From: Membranipora membranacea
Lineage: Eukaryota > Bryozoa > Gymnolaemata > Cheilostomatida > Membraniporidae
Direction: 5' to 3'
Assembly (NCBI GenBank): GCA_914767715.1
Contig: OU612072.1
Location: forward strand, 3,038,001 to 3,102,000
DNA length: 64,000 nt
Positions within the stretch are counted from its first letter, which is position 1. The number at the start of each line of letters is the position of its first letter. This document shows positions 25,542 to 38,000 of this stretch, one piece after another. The notes beneath the pieces are model-generated. The model saw only the letters and a program-made list of their open reading frames with translations. It was not told where the DNA came from and made no database searches. The position numbers and the translations under genes are program-made.

Positions 25542-28500
25542 TCATCGTAATCCGGCGGCCTCTCTGCATACGATGAAGTCTTTAAAGCCGTGCCCTGAGT
25601 TACTGAAGCTTTCTGGAATGTCGTTACGACATCCTGTATATATGTCCTACAAGTAGGTCATTGGAAGTAAGTATCCTAAATCAGCGAGTAAGTACCATAT
25701 AAAGGAAATTAATCGTTCGATATTGGTAAGCCTGTGTCATAGATATGAAAGTTAGTTCCGATATTGGGAAGTAAGTTTCCTGTATAGGTAAGTTAGTAAA
25801 GGACATTTTGGAGATTATTAAATATGGGCTTAGGTTGCTCTCTGGGAGTTATTCAACAGATAACCCAACAGCATGGACTAGAAGTGTTGTGTTTGGAATG
25901 TATTTTAGTATTTTTTTATTTTTGTGTTACTTTATTTCAGATGGCAAGGATTTAAAGAGATTAATACGGTTTGTTGTGTGTATATTATATGTGATAATAA
26001 GAGGCAGCAAGGAGTATATAGTGGTTCAGTTAGTTAATGAGCCTGCTAGCACAAAAACCCTGCACAGTTAGATTGCAAAGTAAAGAGAAAAGACGTAGGT
26101 GTAGATGTCAATGTCAATGTTCTAACTGAGTTATGTTTCTGTTGAACAGGAATTAACACTTACTGTAAGCGAGTTATCATCTCTTGTGGGGACCAGCGAG
26201 GAGACCAGGGATAAGTCCTTGAGTTCTTACTGAAAGGTTTGTCCGAGTCATCAGTATGATAAATAGATCGGAACGTTAGCTTCGGCTGCTCTTTGGGAAA
26301 ATATCTCGGCATACTCACTGTAATAAAAAACGAACCTCCAATCAGTGAGAACTTTTATATTCTGATGAGGCTGAATGAAAGAATTGTATGACTGTTTGCA
26401 GTGGCCTTGATATTTTATTCTCACTTGGTAATTTGGGCTTACGAGCTTCTAGACTATACGAGTGAAAAAAAGTCTAAGCTCTCAATTCTGGGACACGCAG
26501 ACAACAAGTCTGCTTTGAGTTTCTTACAACCCTAAAACAATTTTGAATCATTTACACAACCAATGATTTGATCACATGTAGAAAGAGGAAGAGCAACTTC
26601 AGATTTATGTCTCATATAAAAATCCAAGCAGAAAGCAGTGTGCGTTCTGGTTATATGATTAGGGTATTCACTGGGAACATTGGTCTAGCCATGCATTTAG
26701 TTATTTTGAGGGCTCAACTAGTAGGGGTTTCGTTTTTTGATTATCACACGATGTCGAAATTTCTGTTTGAGGATAATCGGCCATGACATAATCATACATA
26801 CAGACTTCATACTTTGGATTAACATAGTTTACAAGCGAAAGATTACCTTGAAGAATAAAGTTGAAGTCCAAATAATTAATAAGTACACTAGCTGTTTGAT
26901 ACTCGTTTATATCCACTTCAATCACACCTCTGCAACAAAAATATCAACACCATGTGAGAACAGAGGGTAGTTCAGTACAAAGGAGGAAATCAATCAAAAA
27001 AAGATCAACAAAAATACGTTTACCACATTTGGTATTTTTTTTACGCACTTTCACCAAAGAGTCGACCACACATCAACTTGTAATTTTTCAAATGCTAGAA
27101 TAATTGAAAAAGAGTTTTGTTTGAGGTTCCATTGTATAAAAGTAGAAATAATGCATCAGGCTATTGCTGTAATGGCAAAATAGTAGAAAAATCAGTTGCT
27201 AAGAATCATGGTAGGACAAAATGTGAAACTCTAGACTAGCGAGTTACTCTGTATATGAGAAGATAAAACTCACCCATCAAACCGAGATATAAGTTCATCG
27301 ATATAAGCTTTCTTTTTAGTGACTCCACTATCTAACATCTCAATCCTATCTTCTATGAACTCTTTGAGTTCAGTGATATACTGTGCTACCTTGCTGCTGC
27401 CTTGCAGCTGTGGAAACGCCATGCTGTGTCCAAACACTCTATAAAAATACGGTGGAGAGGTTACCGTGTTGATGCAATCAGTGTAGATCCAGGTGAGAGA
27501 TATTATAATATATTGGATTAGATCAAAATTATTTCACATTATTCATGGGTTTAATTTATCATTTACAAATTTAATAGAGATCATTTGACATCATATATCA
27601 GTCAATACTCCCCCTCCCCCATGTCTTATATAATGATGTTATATCAGGCAATAGTTAGCAAAATTTGACAAGTGCGACCCAGTTCCCTAAATCATTAAGT
27701 TTGCTACTAATCACCCAACATTTATACAAGAGAATTCGGTTTTTTGTCGGTAATTTGGAGTTGTGTTCTCTTTGAATAAGAAAAGTAAGAGGAGAGTAAT
27801 CCTATCCATCTCTCAGCATGGCCATCTCAATAAGTTATTAATAAGCTAATTGGTAGTTTTAATAATGCTATGTTGTCATGTGACTGTGAGTTGTGAAAAG
27901 AACTATTGCATATCATAAGTGCAGCTACCATAACCATAACTCAAATAATTGATAATCCAAGGTAACTTCAATGAATAAATCATGGGGAAGAGCAGCAGAT
28001 CAGGAACACTGACTACACTTATTGTTACCCTCCCGACTACACTTACTGTTGGAGCCTAGGGCTGAGGTGTAACTGTTCTGTAGAGCGAGTAGAAGTCCCC
28101 GGTGATGTAAACGTCAATCTGAGTAACATCAAGTCATTACCTTCTATATCCTAGAATGTTTACAAAGATATATGCTATAATGGATGACAACACCCACAAC
28201 ACAAATACAAATGTCTAGAATGATAGCGAGCGTAAACAGCTACATTGTGGCAAAATATGACCAATATCATTTTACAAAAGAAAATATTAATACTCACATT
28301 GAACATTTCTCTTGGTATTCTGTCATACGGCGCATCTACGCTAATAAAAAATACAACTGTTTCTGGTGCATGGCTCTACAATCATAGAAATGTTTCATGT
28401 CTCATATCTGAAGAAACATTGTATTAAATACTGGAAGCTACCCTGTAGACACATTATGTGTACCTCATATACAGAACTACAACTGGTCATTGTGTAAAAA

Positions 28501-31500
28501 CCTCAAGCTCAAATGCAAATACTGTTGGACATACAAACTCATAGTCATGAGAAAAAGACTGGTTAATTATTAAGTCAGAGGGGTTCAAAACATGATGTTG
28601 CAAGCTAAGAAACCAAACCAGTAATGAAGAGCGATGATGAATCTCTAATACCATGAAGGAAAATTATTTTCCAGTGTAATATGGAGGCAAATTTAACATA
28701 GACAGGACAATCTCACCTTTTTATCTGGTGCTGTGTGGTATACCTCTATGCATTTCTCATCTATAACTTGAGTTATATAGTTATATAAGGTCTGTATCCT
28801 GGGATACTGAGATAGCAGGCTGACCTGATAGGACTTGTATTCTTTGTACAGATCCTCTATTACATTAGAGAAGGCCGCCGGATCACGTGGGTCCCAATTC
28901 ATCAGATGCTGTATAACAAAAATTAGGTGATATATTTTAAACATCGGTTGCTGAAAGGGGATTGTTCTAAAATTAGATTTTCATATGATTGAAAAAGACA
29001 AACAAGCAGTTGCAAGTTACAGGATAGGATAACAGATTGGTCAGACTCGCTGCTTCTTACCCATAGTTCATCCTCTACGGTCTGGCTGCGGAGCCGGGTT
29101 AGACAATGGTAGTCATTGTCAAAAGATTCCATCGCAAAAAATTATTTAAAATGCACAGGGTAGGCAGATGAAACTTTGTGAAATGTAAACATTGTCAGAA
29201 AACCTCACCTCTAAATTATCAATATTTGGCTCAAAATTGTGACAGTCAAATATAAAGTCTGGAGGAAGATCCGGCTCATTATGGTTGAATATCACTTCCC
29301 CTAAAACAGAGAAGAGGTATAAGCTACAAAGCAAGACAAGTTTGGACAACATCTGTAACAGACTCTTAAACCACTAGGTGGCTCAATATTACTTATGCAT
29401 CACATTATTCTCTGATTCTTTACCTCCGAAATGATATGCTTCTTAAAAAAATTGATCCACTCTAAGTGCATTATATATCTATCGCAGTAGAGGCCTTCCT
29501 AAAAACGCTCGCATAAAATTGACGCTGAAAAGGGTGTGATATTTGAAGTCACAGAGCTGTTAGTGCGCTGTGTTGATAGAAATTCCTCAACAACTTTAGC
29601 TAAATAGGTCACGCATCAACATCTTTGTTGACTACACACAGTATCCTAGTGGATGCGGTTTTCTCTACATGGCCAATGTTTTATAATCTTTGACAAGGCT
29701 CTCCCCACATAAATTATCACATTGCTGTCAAAACAAACATTATTGTGGCTCATAATAAATTACCTCATGATGATGATTGCAAAATATGCTCATCGTATAA
29801 ACATCCATTACAGGAATGATACAAGCCCCAATTCACAAAGCCAGAGTTTATTAGCTACGATCAATTTGTCAATTATTCAACACACATTATTAAATTCACG
29901 ATCCTTAGTTTTGTGCAAAATATTTCAATGGCAATAATGTCGTCAGATAACTCATGTAAGTGACAGATCTGTTGATTCAGAGAATGAAGCTTCTGGGGCC
30001 ATTCTGGAGGAATAGGGCAGGCAACTGATGGTGAAGGAATAGGTTTCTTCCCAAGAACTGACCGTGGAAGACATGCATGTAGAGGTAGGCTTGTTTCTCA
30101 AGCAGAAAGACAATAATATTTCAATGGACATTACAATAATTGATGACAAATGGATTTTGATTTACATAATCAGCAAAAATTTGTGTAAATAAATATGTGG
30201 TTGATTTTCTGGCTATTTAAACAAATAAAAAGAATCTTTGTCACAGTTAGCCGCAGCTCAGTATTTTTTTGATTTACCTCGGCACGCCATCTACCCAGAA
30301 CATTATTTAGAACTTTATCATCACATAGAATATTTGTCTGCTGATAAAGTTGGATCAATTAAAAATCTCCAAATATAAAATATACCATGGATGGCAAACA
30401 GCAGGTCCTCACCGAAAGTTTTTAGTAAAGTTCACATTATTATACATAACGGCACGCAGGCATACTGATAAGCTTGTCAGTTTCAAGAATGTGAGAACAG
30501 TAACACAGTTAATGTCTAAAGCTTTACCTAAAGTCTAAAGCTAAAACAAATTGGAATGCTAAGGTCTAAAAATTCTTGATCTCCTTTCCGTCGTCACCCT
30601 ATTTTCACCAACTTCGTGCAGCCGATGACTCAGCTATCGCTCAATTATTTTATTATCTGACCTGCGTCTTACCTCAGTTTATAGCATGTGTCATTTATTC
30701 TCAATCGAACGCACACACACCGCCGTGCTTGTTGTAGTATAAAATTCCAAGTTTGTTTACTTAGCCAGTGGATTTCAGTGGGGTATTGTACCCAATGGGG
30801 GCCTTTCATAAAATACCTTACTACACAATATAGCCTTAGTTCAGTGCTCTGTGTTGACCTACATTTGCAGAAATCACACAAATAAGCTGACTTTTTGGAC
30901 CATCATATCTCAAATTTGGGGATGGGGATGCCAGTGCCCTTCCATGAGGTTGCAATTGAGATGTGGATGCAAAGGCTCATAGTGGAAGATGAAAATCTGC
31001 ACCATGGATTTTTTGCTGTATTGAATACAAGATAGCTGTGTTTGTTTTGATTTTACAATAGGCTGATCACTCAAACAGCTCTCTGACGTCACAAAACGTT
31101 AGTCTGGCTTGATGTGAGCGTTTTCGGGAAGGCCTCTACTGCGACAGATAAAAAATGCACTAAGAGTGGACCAATTTTCTAAAGAAGCACATCATTACGG
31201 AGCTGAAGAATAAGAGAATAATTTGATGCATGAATAAAATTGAGCCACCTAGTTGTTTAATTCCCATGAGCGACCATAAATAAACACATTAAAGAATACA
31301 ACTGCAATATTTGCCAGCGTAGATTCTTCTGCTAAGTTGATGAATGATAGCAATGTTATGACTTTTAAACATTAAAAATGAAACAAATCTTCTGATAAAA
31401 TAAGATGCACTTACAATCAACAATATCGGTGGCATAAGGAACTTGTACAATGAATCTGTCCAATGCGCTCACAGTCTTGGTAAGCGATGACCTGGAAAGA

Positions 31501-32002
31501 TATGAAATCAGATTCTGACGTACAATACTGGTAGGTTATGCTTTATGATAGCCTAACTAGACAAACTTTGACGAATTGTCATTCCCTCCAAAACAAAATA
31601 AAAACCCTGGCCGAGTCATGCTACTATTTTGGTGTTGTTTGTTTATCCAGCTGTTCCATCTCATACATTTCTGCATCTATGGTATGGTCACTAATGTAAT
31701 CATGAGGAGTGTAACAAAAAAACGGTATGTTCAGTTAAAGAAGCAAAAATAGTGTTCATCAAAAGTAACAAAAACATCATTTAAAATTAGGGGAACCTAA
31801 GCATGTTAGCTTCTGATATACCCCTTGTAAACCTATTAGAAATGCCTGAATTCATATGAATACAAAGTAGGCCAACCGTGAATGTGTATTTCTTTACGTA
31901 CCCTGATTTAGGATTATTCACTGTGCATAATCCCTCACAGAGGCCGACTTTTCTTGTGATTGTTGTATTCTCTAGAAACTTTCTGAGCCAAGCTGGCACC
32001 AT
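25542..32002 (-). CDS. BABAM2: BABAM2 (BRE), BRISC / BRCA1-A complex subunit
   Basis: Ten exons in transcript order: 31902-32002, 31415-31491, 29209-29300, 28717-28908, 28298-28375, 28047-28150, 27274-27438, 26847-26929, 26231-26317 and 25542-25633. All junctions are GT-AG and in phase, giving 356 residues against 383 in human. Family landmarks appear in order: a KVGL segment near the N-terminus, LPPDFIF, the WDPRDP block, a LHLSPRL motif, a FGHSMAFP stretch, and YLDFNFILQV then FPKEQPKLTFRSIYH; FKDFIVCREAA closes the protein. BABAM2 is the UEV-fold scaffold that holds the BRCC36 K63-deubiquitinase assemblies used in DNA repair and interferon-receptor turnover. An in-frame TAG 12 bases upstream supports the chosen start. 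Intron 2 holds a 1.9 kb element. Confidence 0.92.
29370..31256. mobile_element. 1.9 kb TTAA-flanked element with long inverted ends
   Basis: TTAA at 29366-29369 and 31257-31260 bounds an 1887 bp segment. Its ends are inverted repeats of roughly 150-190 bp at about 80-85% identity by eye: left ACCACTAGGTGGCTCAAT, right ACAACTAGGTGGCTCAAT when reversed. It lies wholly within BABAM2 intron 2. The interior carries two coding-like minus-strand blocks (30278-30337 and 29977-30096) described separately. TTAA targets are typical of piggyBac-type transposons, but no recognisable transposase is present. Two independent opposite insertions are the alternative. Confidence 0.65.
29977..30337 (-). pseudogene. 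Coding-like two-block relic inside the intron element
   Basis: 30278-30337 reads TNILCDDKVLNNVLGRWRAE and is followed by a gtaaat donor. 29977-30096 follows a pyrimidine-rich acceptor and reads KQAYLYMHVFHGQFLGRN and onward to a stop, 39 residues. The blocks join in phase 0. The composition looks like real protein, yet I recognise no family and find no upstream start. It may be the remnant of the element's own gene or of captured host sequence. Confidence 0.35.
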
Positions 32003-32301
32003 CTTCGCTTCCTCCTAGTCAAATTTATGACAACAGTATCTATCATGCCTAATCATCTTTTTTTTTCTAACAACTAGTATATGGCCTAGTATATTGGTGA
32101 AGTTACAATACCTGACCACTGTATAAGCCAAATCATTGATTAAACAAAACAGACTGAATGAACACAGACAAACATAACAATTGTAAATGATCCCAACTCA
32201 ATTGCTGCTCTTTTAATAATTGAGAAGTAGCAGTGAAATTTAGGACGCAAATATGATTACTCCTATGTATCTAGTTGTAGGTCGGATTATAAGGTTAATT
32301 T

Positions 32302-33252
32302 AAAGGTTGATTAAAATCAGTTGTCACATCGTAAGCCACATCCCGAAGCATGGGCGGCGAAAGATTATTTGCCTTAGGCTGCACTATCTGCGCCAGATTT
32401 CTCTCTGTTGCAAGCAGGTCGGAGCACACCTGGGGCCAACCGAACCCCAGTTGTGGATGGACTGTCGCGGGATTCAAACCATGGGCCCCTGGGACTTACA
32501 TGTCTTTACTTTGCCAATGTCCACTATCAACCACCCAAAAAACACCAAACAGGGTAAGACACACAAAAAATATTTTTTACAACCTACCTTGAAATCTCTC
32601 ACACTAACTCAGCCCTCCTTCCTCTTTCATTTGCTTCAGGTTTGAAGGTTCTAGCACAAACAGAGCTGACTTTATGGACCAGAGAAAAAAATTGTTCCAC
32701 AAAATCTGAGTAGGCTGAAATGGCTGCATGAGTGTTGACATCCCCACATGATTATTGTACTTTTTTTTTATTTCACTAAATTGGTTCTTTTTACACTCAT
32801 ATATGAGTTCTAAATTATATTCATTAATTTTTAAGCTTCTAATAAACTATGAGAAATCATATATGAGTGTAAAAAGAACCAATTTAGTGAAATAAAAAAA
32901 AAAGTACAATAATCATGTGGGGATGTCAACACTCATGCAGCCATTTCAGCCCACTCAGATTTTGTGGAACAATTTTTTTCTCTGGTCGATAAAGTCAGCT
33001 CTGTTTGTGCTAGAAACTTCAAACCTGAAGCAAATGAAAGAGGAAGGAGGGCTGAGTTAGTGTGAGAGAATTTCAAGGTAGGTTGTAAAAAATTTTTTTT
33101 TGTGTCTTACCCTGTTTGGTGTTTTTTGGGTGGTTGATAGTGGACATTGGCAAAGTAAAGACATGTAAGTCCCAGGGGCCCATGATTCAAACCCACGATC
33201 TTTAACATTTCCATGCTAGAGGAACGGAGCTCTAATCAACTGAGCCACCTCC
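32302..33252 (-). mobile_element. SINE family 1, copy 2, split by a hAT-type insertion
   Basis: The SINE body lies at 32302-32479 and its tRNA-like head at 33185-33252. Joining the two (without the 8 bp duplication) restores the order seen in copy 1 at 6451-6654. The head reads GGAGGTGGCTCAGTTGATTA on the minus strand, with GTGGGTTTGAAT in the B-box position. Confidence 0.8.
32480..33184. mobile_element. 705 bp foldback hAT-type non-autonomous element
   Basis: Almost the whole element is an inverted repeat: arms 32480-32806 and 32858-33184 are near-identical complements around a loop of about 50 bases. The ends are CATGGGCCCCTGGGACTTAC. The flanking 8 bp ATTCAAAC is duplicated exactly at 32472-32479 and 33185-33192. 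An 8 bp target duplication is the hAT-superfamily signature. No transposase is encoded. A transcript through it would fold into long double-stranded RNA. Confidence 0.88.
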
Positions 33253-33366
33253 TACTCACAGAAAGAAACACTAGATATAATTATTGTCATATGTAGAACC
33301 AAGGATTGACAGGGGAACAAAGAACCAGTGAGAATGGAGAACTGATGTGAACAGATGATGTGAATA

Positions 33367-33505
33367 GAAGATTTTCAAGACAGGCTCTCTTGTACAGCAA
33401 ATTCTCCACCCAGTAGTTTCCAGCCAGTAGTTTCCAGCAATTTTCAGGCCAGTGTAAACTACTGGCTGTCAGATTTGCTGTAAGAGAGCCTCACTTGAAA
33501 ATCTT
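33367..33505. repeat. Small inverted-repeat hairpin
   Basis: AAGATTTTCAAG...GGCTCTCTT.TACAGCAAAT on the left is repeated inverted on the right (ATTTGCTGTAAGAGAGCC...CTTGAAAATCTT). The internal spacer is about 70 bases with its own TAGTTTCCAG repeats. Probably a short MITE. Confidence 0.7.
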
Positions 33506-34368
33506 ATCATGACAGGCCTGTGTTACACCAATGAACTCCCTCTGTGTTACACCAGCTAGCTGGTAAGCAGGGAGGTAGTGATTTGTAATTCAATTGACTG
33601 TAGTAACTGGTTTGTCCTGTTTTGACAAGAAGAAAGAAAGACACCACAGCTCTTCAAGATAGGATATCTTTACTGTTAACCATCTCCTTATATGGACCCA
33701 TGTTGGTCGGATGGCTCATGATTCAACAAGGAATTCCAAACAACTAATCCAGCACTAGTAGTAGTCACAGTCCATGTTTCAAAAACCATAAAATTAATAA
33801 TAATGTAAATTACAGAAATATTACAATTTCCTGTTTAGAAATGAAAAAAGTTGATCAGTGATGCCACTGTTTAGCCAATCAAATACCATGACACTGAAGG
33901 ACAACAGACATTATTTATTAAAGACTGATAAATGTATTATATGGTGTCTGTGTAGCATAGGAACTGAAGAATTTAGGTTTTTAACAACAGCGTAATCGGG
34001 CACATTGATGATCCATACTTGCCACTACAGATTTCAGTCTATCAAATTTCATTGAAGCAGAATGCATAATTCAAGTTGGTGCCAGTGAGTGTGAGTGTGC
34101 ATTGAGCAACCAGGATAGCTAATACATTCTTCTACACACATTGATACTACTTTTGACTACTTGCTCATAGTCATACATACTACCTATATACATGGGCAGC
34201 TGGTGTTAAAAACCTAAACACTTTGACCGTGTGCCAAAACCATCTATGGGAATACAGTGATTCAGCATCGATAGCTAGCAACAACTTGCATGTACGAGAA
34301 ATGGCATACGGCTACGCAGTCATGGGAAAGATACGACCCAGTAATGCATTTGTATAGCCTTTCACATC

Positions 34369-34412
34369 GTGCATGGGCCCCTGGGACTTACTTGCATTTA
34401 CTTTGCCAACGT
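34369..34412 (+). repeat. Solo terminal fragment of the foldback family
   Basis: About 44 bases beginning CATGGGCCCCTGGGACTTAC match the left end of the element at 32480, with few changes. No matching right end is found nearby. Confidence 0.7.
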
Positions 34413-35025
34413 CCAGTACATTTACAATGTGGTGCTGCGAAGGACCGCAAGCAGCATCAACTTGCAGCTCCAGGGACCAGATCTTCTGATCTGAAGTTTT
34501 TGGTTCCCTATTACCCATACCCGCCGCATACGGCTACTCTTACAGAGAGATTCATCACATTGCGCTTGGCATCTCTAGTTACTCGTGTATTTCCTTACAT
34601 TAAATTTCTGGCCTCAATTATAATTAATATATTATTTTTGTTGTACGACCGCTAGGCCTATAGGCTACTCTGCGTGTCAATATGTGTCGTTTTTGTAGTG
34701 ATGTTTGTAGGAAAGGAGCAGAGAGTGCCAAGAAATAACACGGAGACTATAACAAAGCTATGTTTCGTCATAACGGTGTCATGTCTTTCTGCGGCCCTAG
34801 ATGTTAGGGGGTACAACATACCTCCCTGCAGCTATACATTATCATTTATTGTAAAAAAACAAATACTTTTGGCGATTTCAGACCAGAAACAACAATGAGG
34901 GATTAAGGAAGCTGTGCTCTAGCGCAAGCTGTGTACATCAGTAGTGGTTGCTTGTTGCTGCTCATCCCCCAGAGAACCTCGGATACCTACAGATCTATGC
35001 AATCTCTCACAGTATCTGTTTCATC

Positions 35026-38000
35026 ATGAGTAAGGAAGCTGAGATTAAGATATCTGATGGCGTTGAGGTTCCTGCTTTGATGCTTTCAAGTCAGGCTTTT
35101 CTGGCCGGCTGGATCGCGGGTGAGTACTGTAGTAGTCTGATTCATGTACCCTTCAATCTGATCAGCACACGCGGGCCTCAAAACATACAATTTGCTGCAA
35201 ATCAATGTGATCTGAAATCAATCCGTGGTATCGTTTATGATAATCAGCATGTTTTCGAGTTGCTTAACTTGTGTTCTTACTTAACTTCTTTAATTATGTG
35301 ATAATCAGTCAAAGATTTGCCTTTCAAAACTGTGAACACATTCTATGCATGTTTATCTTGCAAAACAGTCTTAACAGCTGAAATCTGTTCTTGTCTTCAG
35401 GAGGAGCTGGTATTGCTGTTGGACATCCGTTTGATACGATCAAAACTCTGCAACAAACCCAAACTGTGAGTGGGAGATGAAATTATTATGTTTCTATTAG
35501 TTTCTATCCTAAGTGCAAAAAAAAACAAGGGAAACCAGGACTAGATAAGATAAGAATTTATTGCAACGCTCACAGAAACCATGGGGTTTATAATGGAGTA
35601 GTTTTACATGAATAACAGGAAAGTCAAATGTGACACAAAGACTAGATAGCATATTCTATTGAAAAGCTATTGGCGTACTTTGCGGTGGGGCACTTAGGTA
35701 CACAGCTCTGTGATTGTGAGCAATAGTTTTGAGGCTACTTTTAAGACGTTAGTTATTTGAAATTGAAGATCTCACAGTTTCTTGCATCGTGCTGAAGTAC
35801 CTTTTTGCTGCTGGAATACAATGTCTGTATTCTTGGTTCTTATCAACCGTATCATTTTCTATGTTACATTCCTGCCCACTCATATTTCTATTTTCTGCCG
35901 TTGCAGACCTATTGCTGGCTGCGATGTTGATACACACTGATATAGTGGATTCATCAAGCTACACACTTTTTGATTGTAGACATCTAAGACATCAATATCA
36001 GGTTATAAGATGCTCAAGGATATATGGACTGGACACGGAGTGGTGAGTTCACTGTCACACACATACGTCACTCCGTCAGGATTCTGATGCTGTGGCCTGC
36101 TACAGTTTCTGTTTCATTATTTATAGCGATCAATTGAGACAATGCATTGAGGATGTCCAATCTAAAATCATTCATCTAAAACCTCCCTCTATCCTTCCTC
36201 CACGGTAATTAAGTGTTGTGGGAGTAGTGACTGTTTCTTTTTAACTACTTGCTTTGCCAACACAGGTAGTTGTCGTTAATGTAGCCTTTAGGCGTGGTTT
36301 GGAAATATTTTGTTATAGTTTCTTGTTCAGTATTGCTGACAATATTGGTCACTGAATTATATCTAATGCTGCCGTATATGTATGAAGTATAAAACTATGT
36401 CCAGTTTCCTATACACTGACCAGAAGAACATCGCATAGTGGGTCAATCACTGTGTAATGTTTTTTTTGTATAGAACACTGGGCCATTGTTATAACTGTGT
36501 ACCAAGTAAACAAACTATAATAGAAAATGTATACCTTATACTATAGTCTTCTTTGTTGGGTCTATTTAGTATTAAATGTTAACTATTACTTATAATATTG
36601 GAATTTGCTATTGGAAATCAAGTCAATTTTACCCCAACTGTATGTATGGACATTTTTCTGCAATATTTCTATTAGGCACAGTCTTAGCAGTCCTGCAGAA
36701 TAAATACTATGTTCTCAGTAGGTTCGAGGTCTCAATATGATGTCTGTGGTAAACAGACAAATCAATTTGATTTGACGAGTCTTGATATTTCCTAGTAAAG
36801 GATATAAACGCTATTATCTGACTATTATCATGTATCCAGGGAGGGTATCCCACCCTCCATGATGCAGCATCTCCTGTTAATATTATATGAGATGTATATA
36901 ATAAGATAGAGCTGTTTGCCTGGTCAGCCTTATCATATATGACCTCTGACATTGTACAAAATGTATTAGTATAAGTTAGGGTTGTTTGCTTGGTCAGTCT
37001 TATCATAATTGAGATAACTGATAAGGATGTTTAATCAATCACTGCACATTATTACCCACCACCACACCATATGACTTTATCAGACAGACAAGACCATTAA
37101 GTAGGATCCCGGGATGAGGGTATATATAATCTAACCAAAGACACCCAGAGATAATTATACTGTCTCTGACCTTACTCTGTGACATTTTCTAATTCCTCAA
37201 AGTATCTATAACCGCATGCGGTTGTAATTTACTATTTCATGTCTGCAGTTTGCTGCCAGAAAACAATTTTGTTGTTTGATATCTCGTTCCCGAGTGCAGT
37301 TTATTTCCTATGTACTTTTGTTTGATGGTAGCCGCAGCATAGAAACTCAAATCTCACCGGCATCTCATTTTCCCCATTAAAGTTATGCAGAAAACCTTTG
37401 TAGTAATATCACTCAATAACACGTTTTTTTCAGCTGTAACTGAATAGAATTTATCTATGTATGTACGTACTTACGTATGCATGCATGTATGTATGTATGT
37501 AATGTATCTGTTTACTTAAAGAGAGGATTATACCGAGGTTTGAGTTACCCTCTGGTTACATATGGAGCTGTAAATGCTGCCTTCTTTGCTGGTGCTGAGT
37601 ATACCAGAAACTTCATGTTTCTCAAGGTATGTCCGTCGGGTTCATTAAAAATATGTATCCATTGTGGTCGCTACTGTCGTTTGGGTGGATATTTTTTCAA
37701 TGCTGTCAGGGAGTGCTAGTTACAACTGAACTGCAGCAGTGCTTTGAAATTACAGCTACATCAACAGCAGCAACAATTCAGTGTCCTGATACACAACAAA
37801 CTTGTCTGACGGCATCGGCCGGATCATAATGTCCTCTACATTCGCTACATATAGGATATTTGATAATCCAATCTACAATTTCTAAATTATAAATTGCGCC
37901 TGCTGATATGACAATATTGATATTGTTTCCCTCTATCAGCTTCACGACTAACATTTATGTTTTATTTATACTGAGCAGGGGCTGGGAGATGATATGGGAA

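Larger units (their letters stand above)
32003..35025. other. Intergenic, repeat-rich, between divergent BABAM2 and the carrier
   Basis: The region shared by the 5' ends of two divergent genes. It holds a SINE interrupted by a foldback element (32302-33252), a small hairpin at 33367-33505 and a solo end of the same foldback family near 34369. The open frames here fall in repeats. No promoter motif could be defended. Confidence 0.5.

Noticed and set aside
28923-29132. Possible exon MESFDNDYHC...
   Set aside because: No acceptor AG exists upstream in frame, and BABAM2 exons 29209-29300 and 28717-28908 join directly in phase 0 with good homology.
29146-29352. Apparent secreted protein start (MLSKLVLLCSLYLFSVLG)
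   Set aside because: The hydrophobic leader is intron read-through. The real exon is 29209-29300, whose acceptor at 29301-29302 joins in phase to BABAM2 exon 2 and yields the family motif LPPDFIF.
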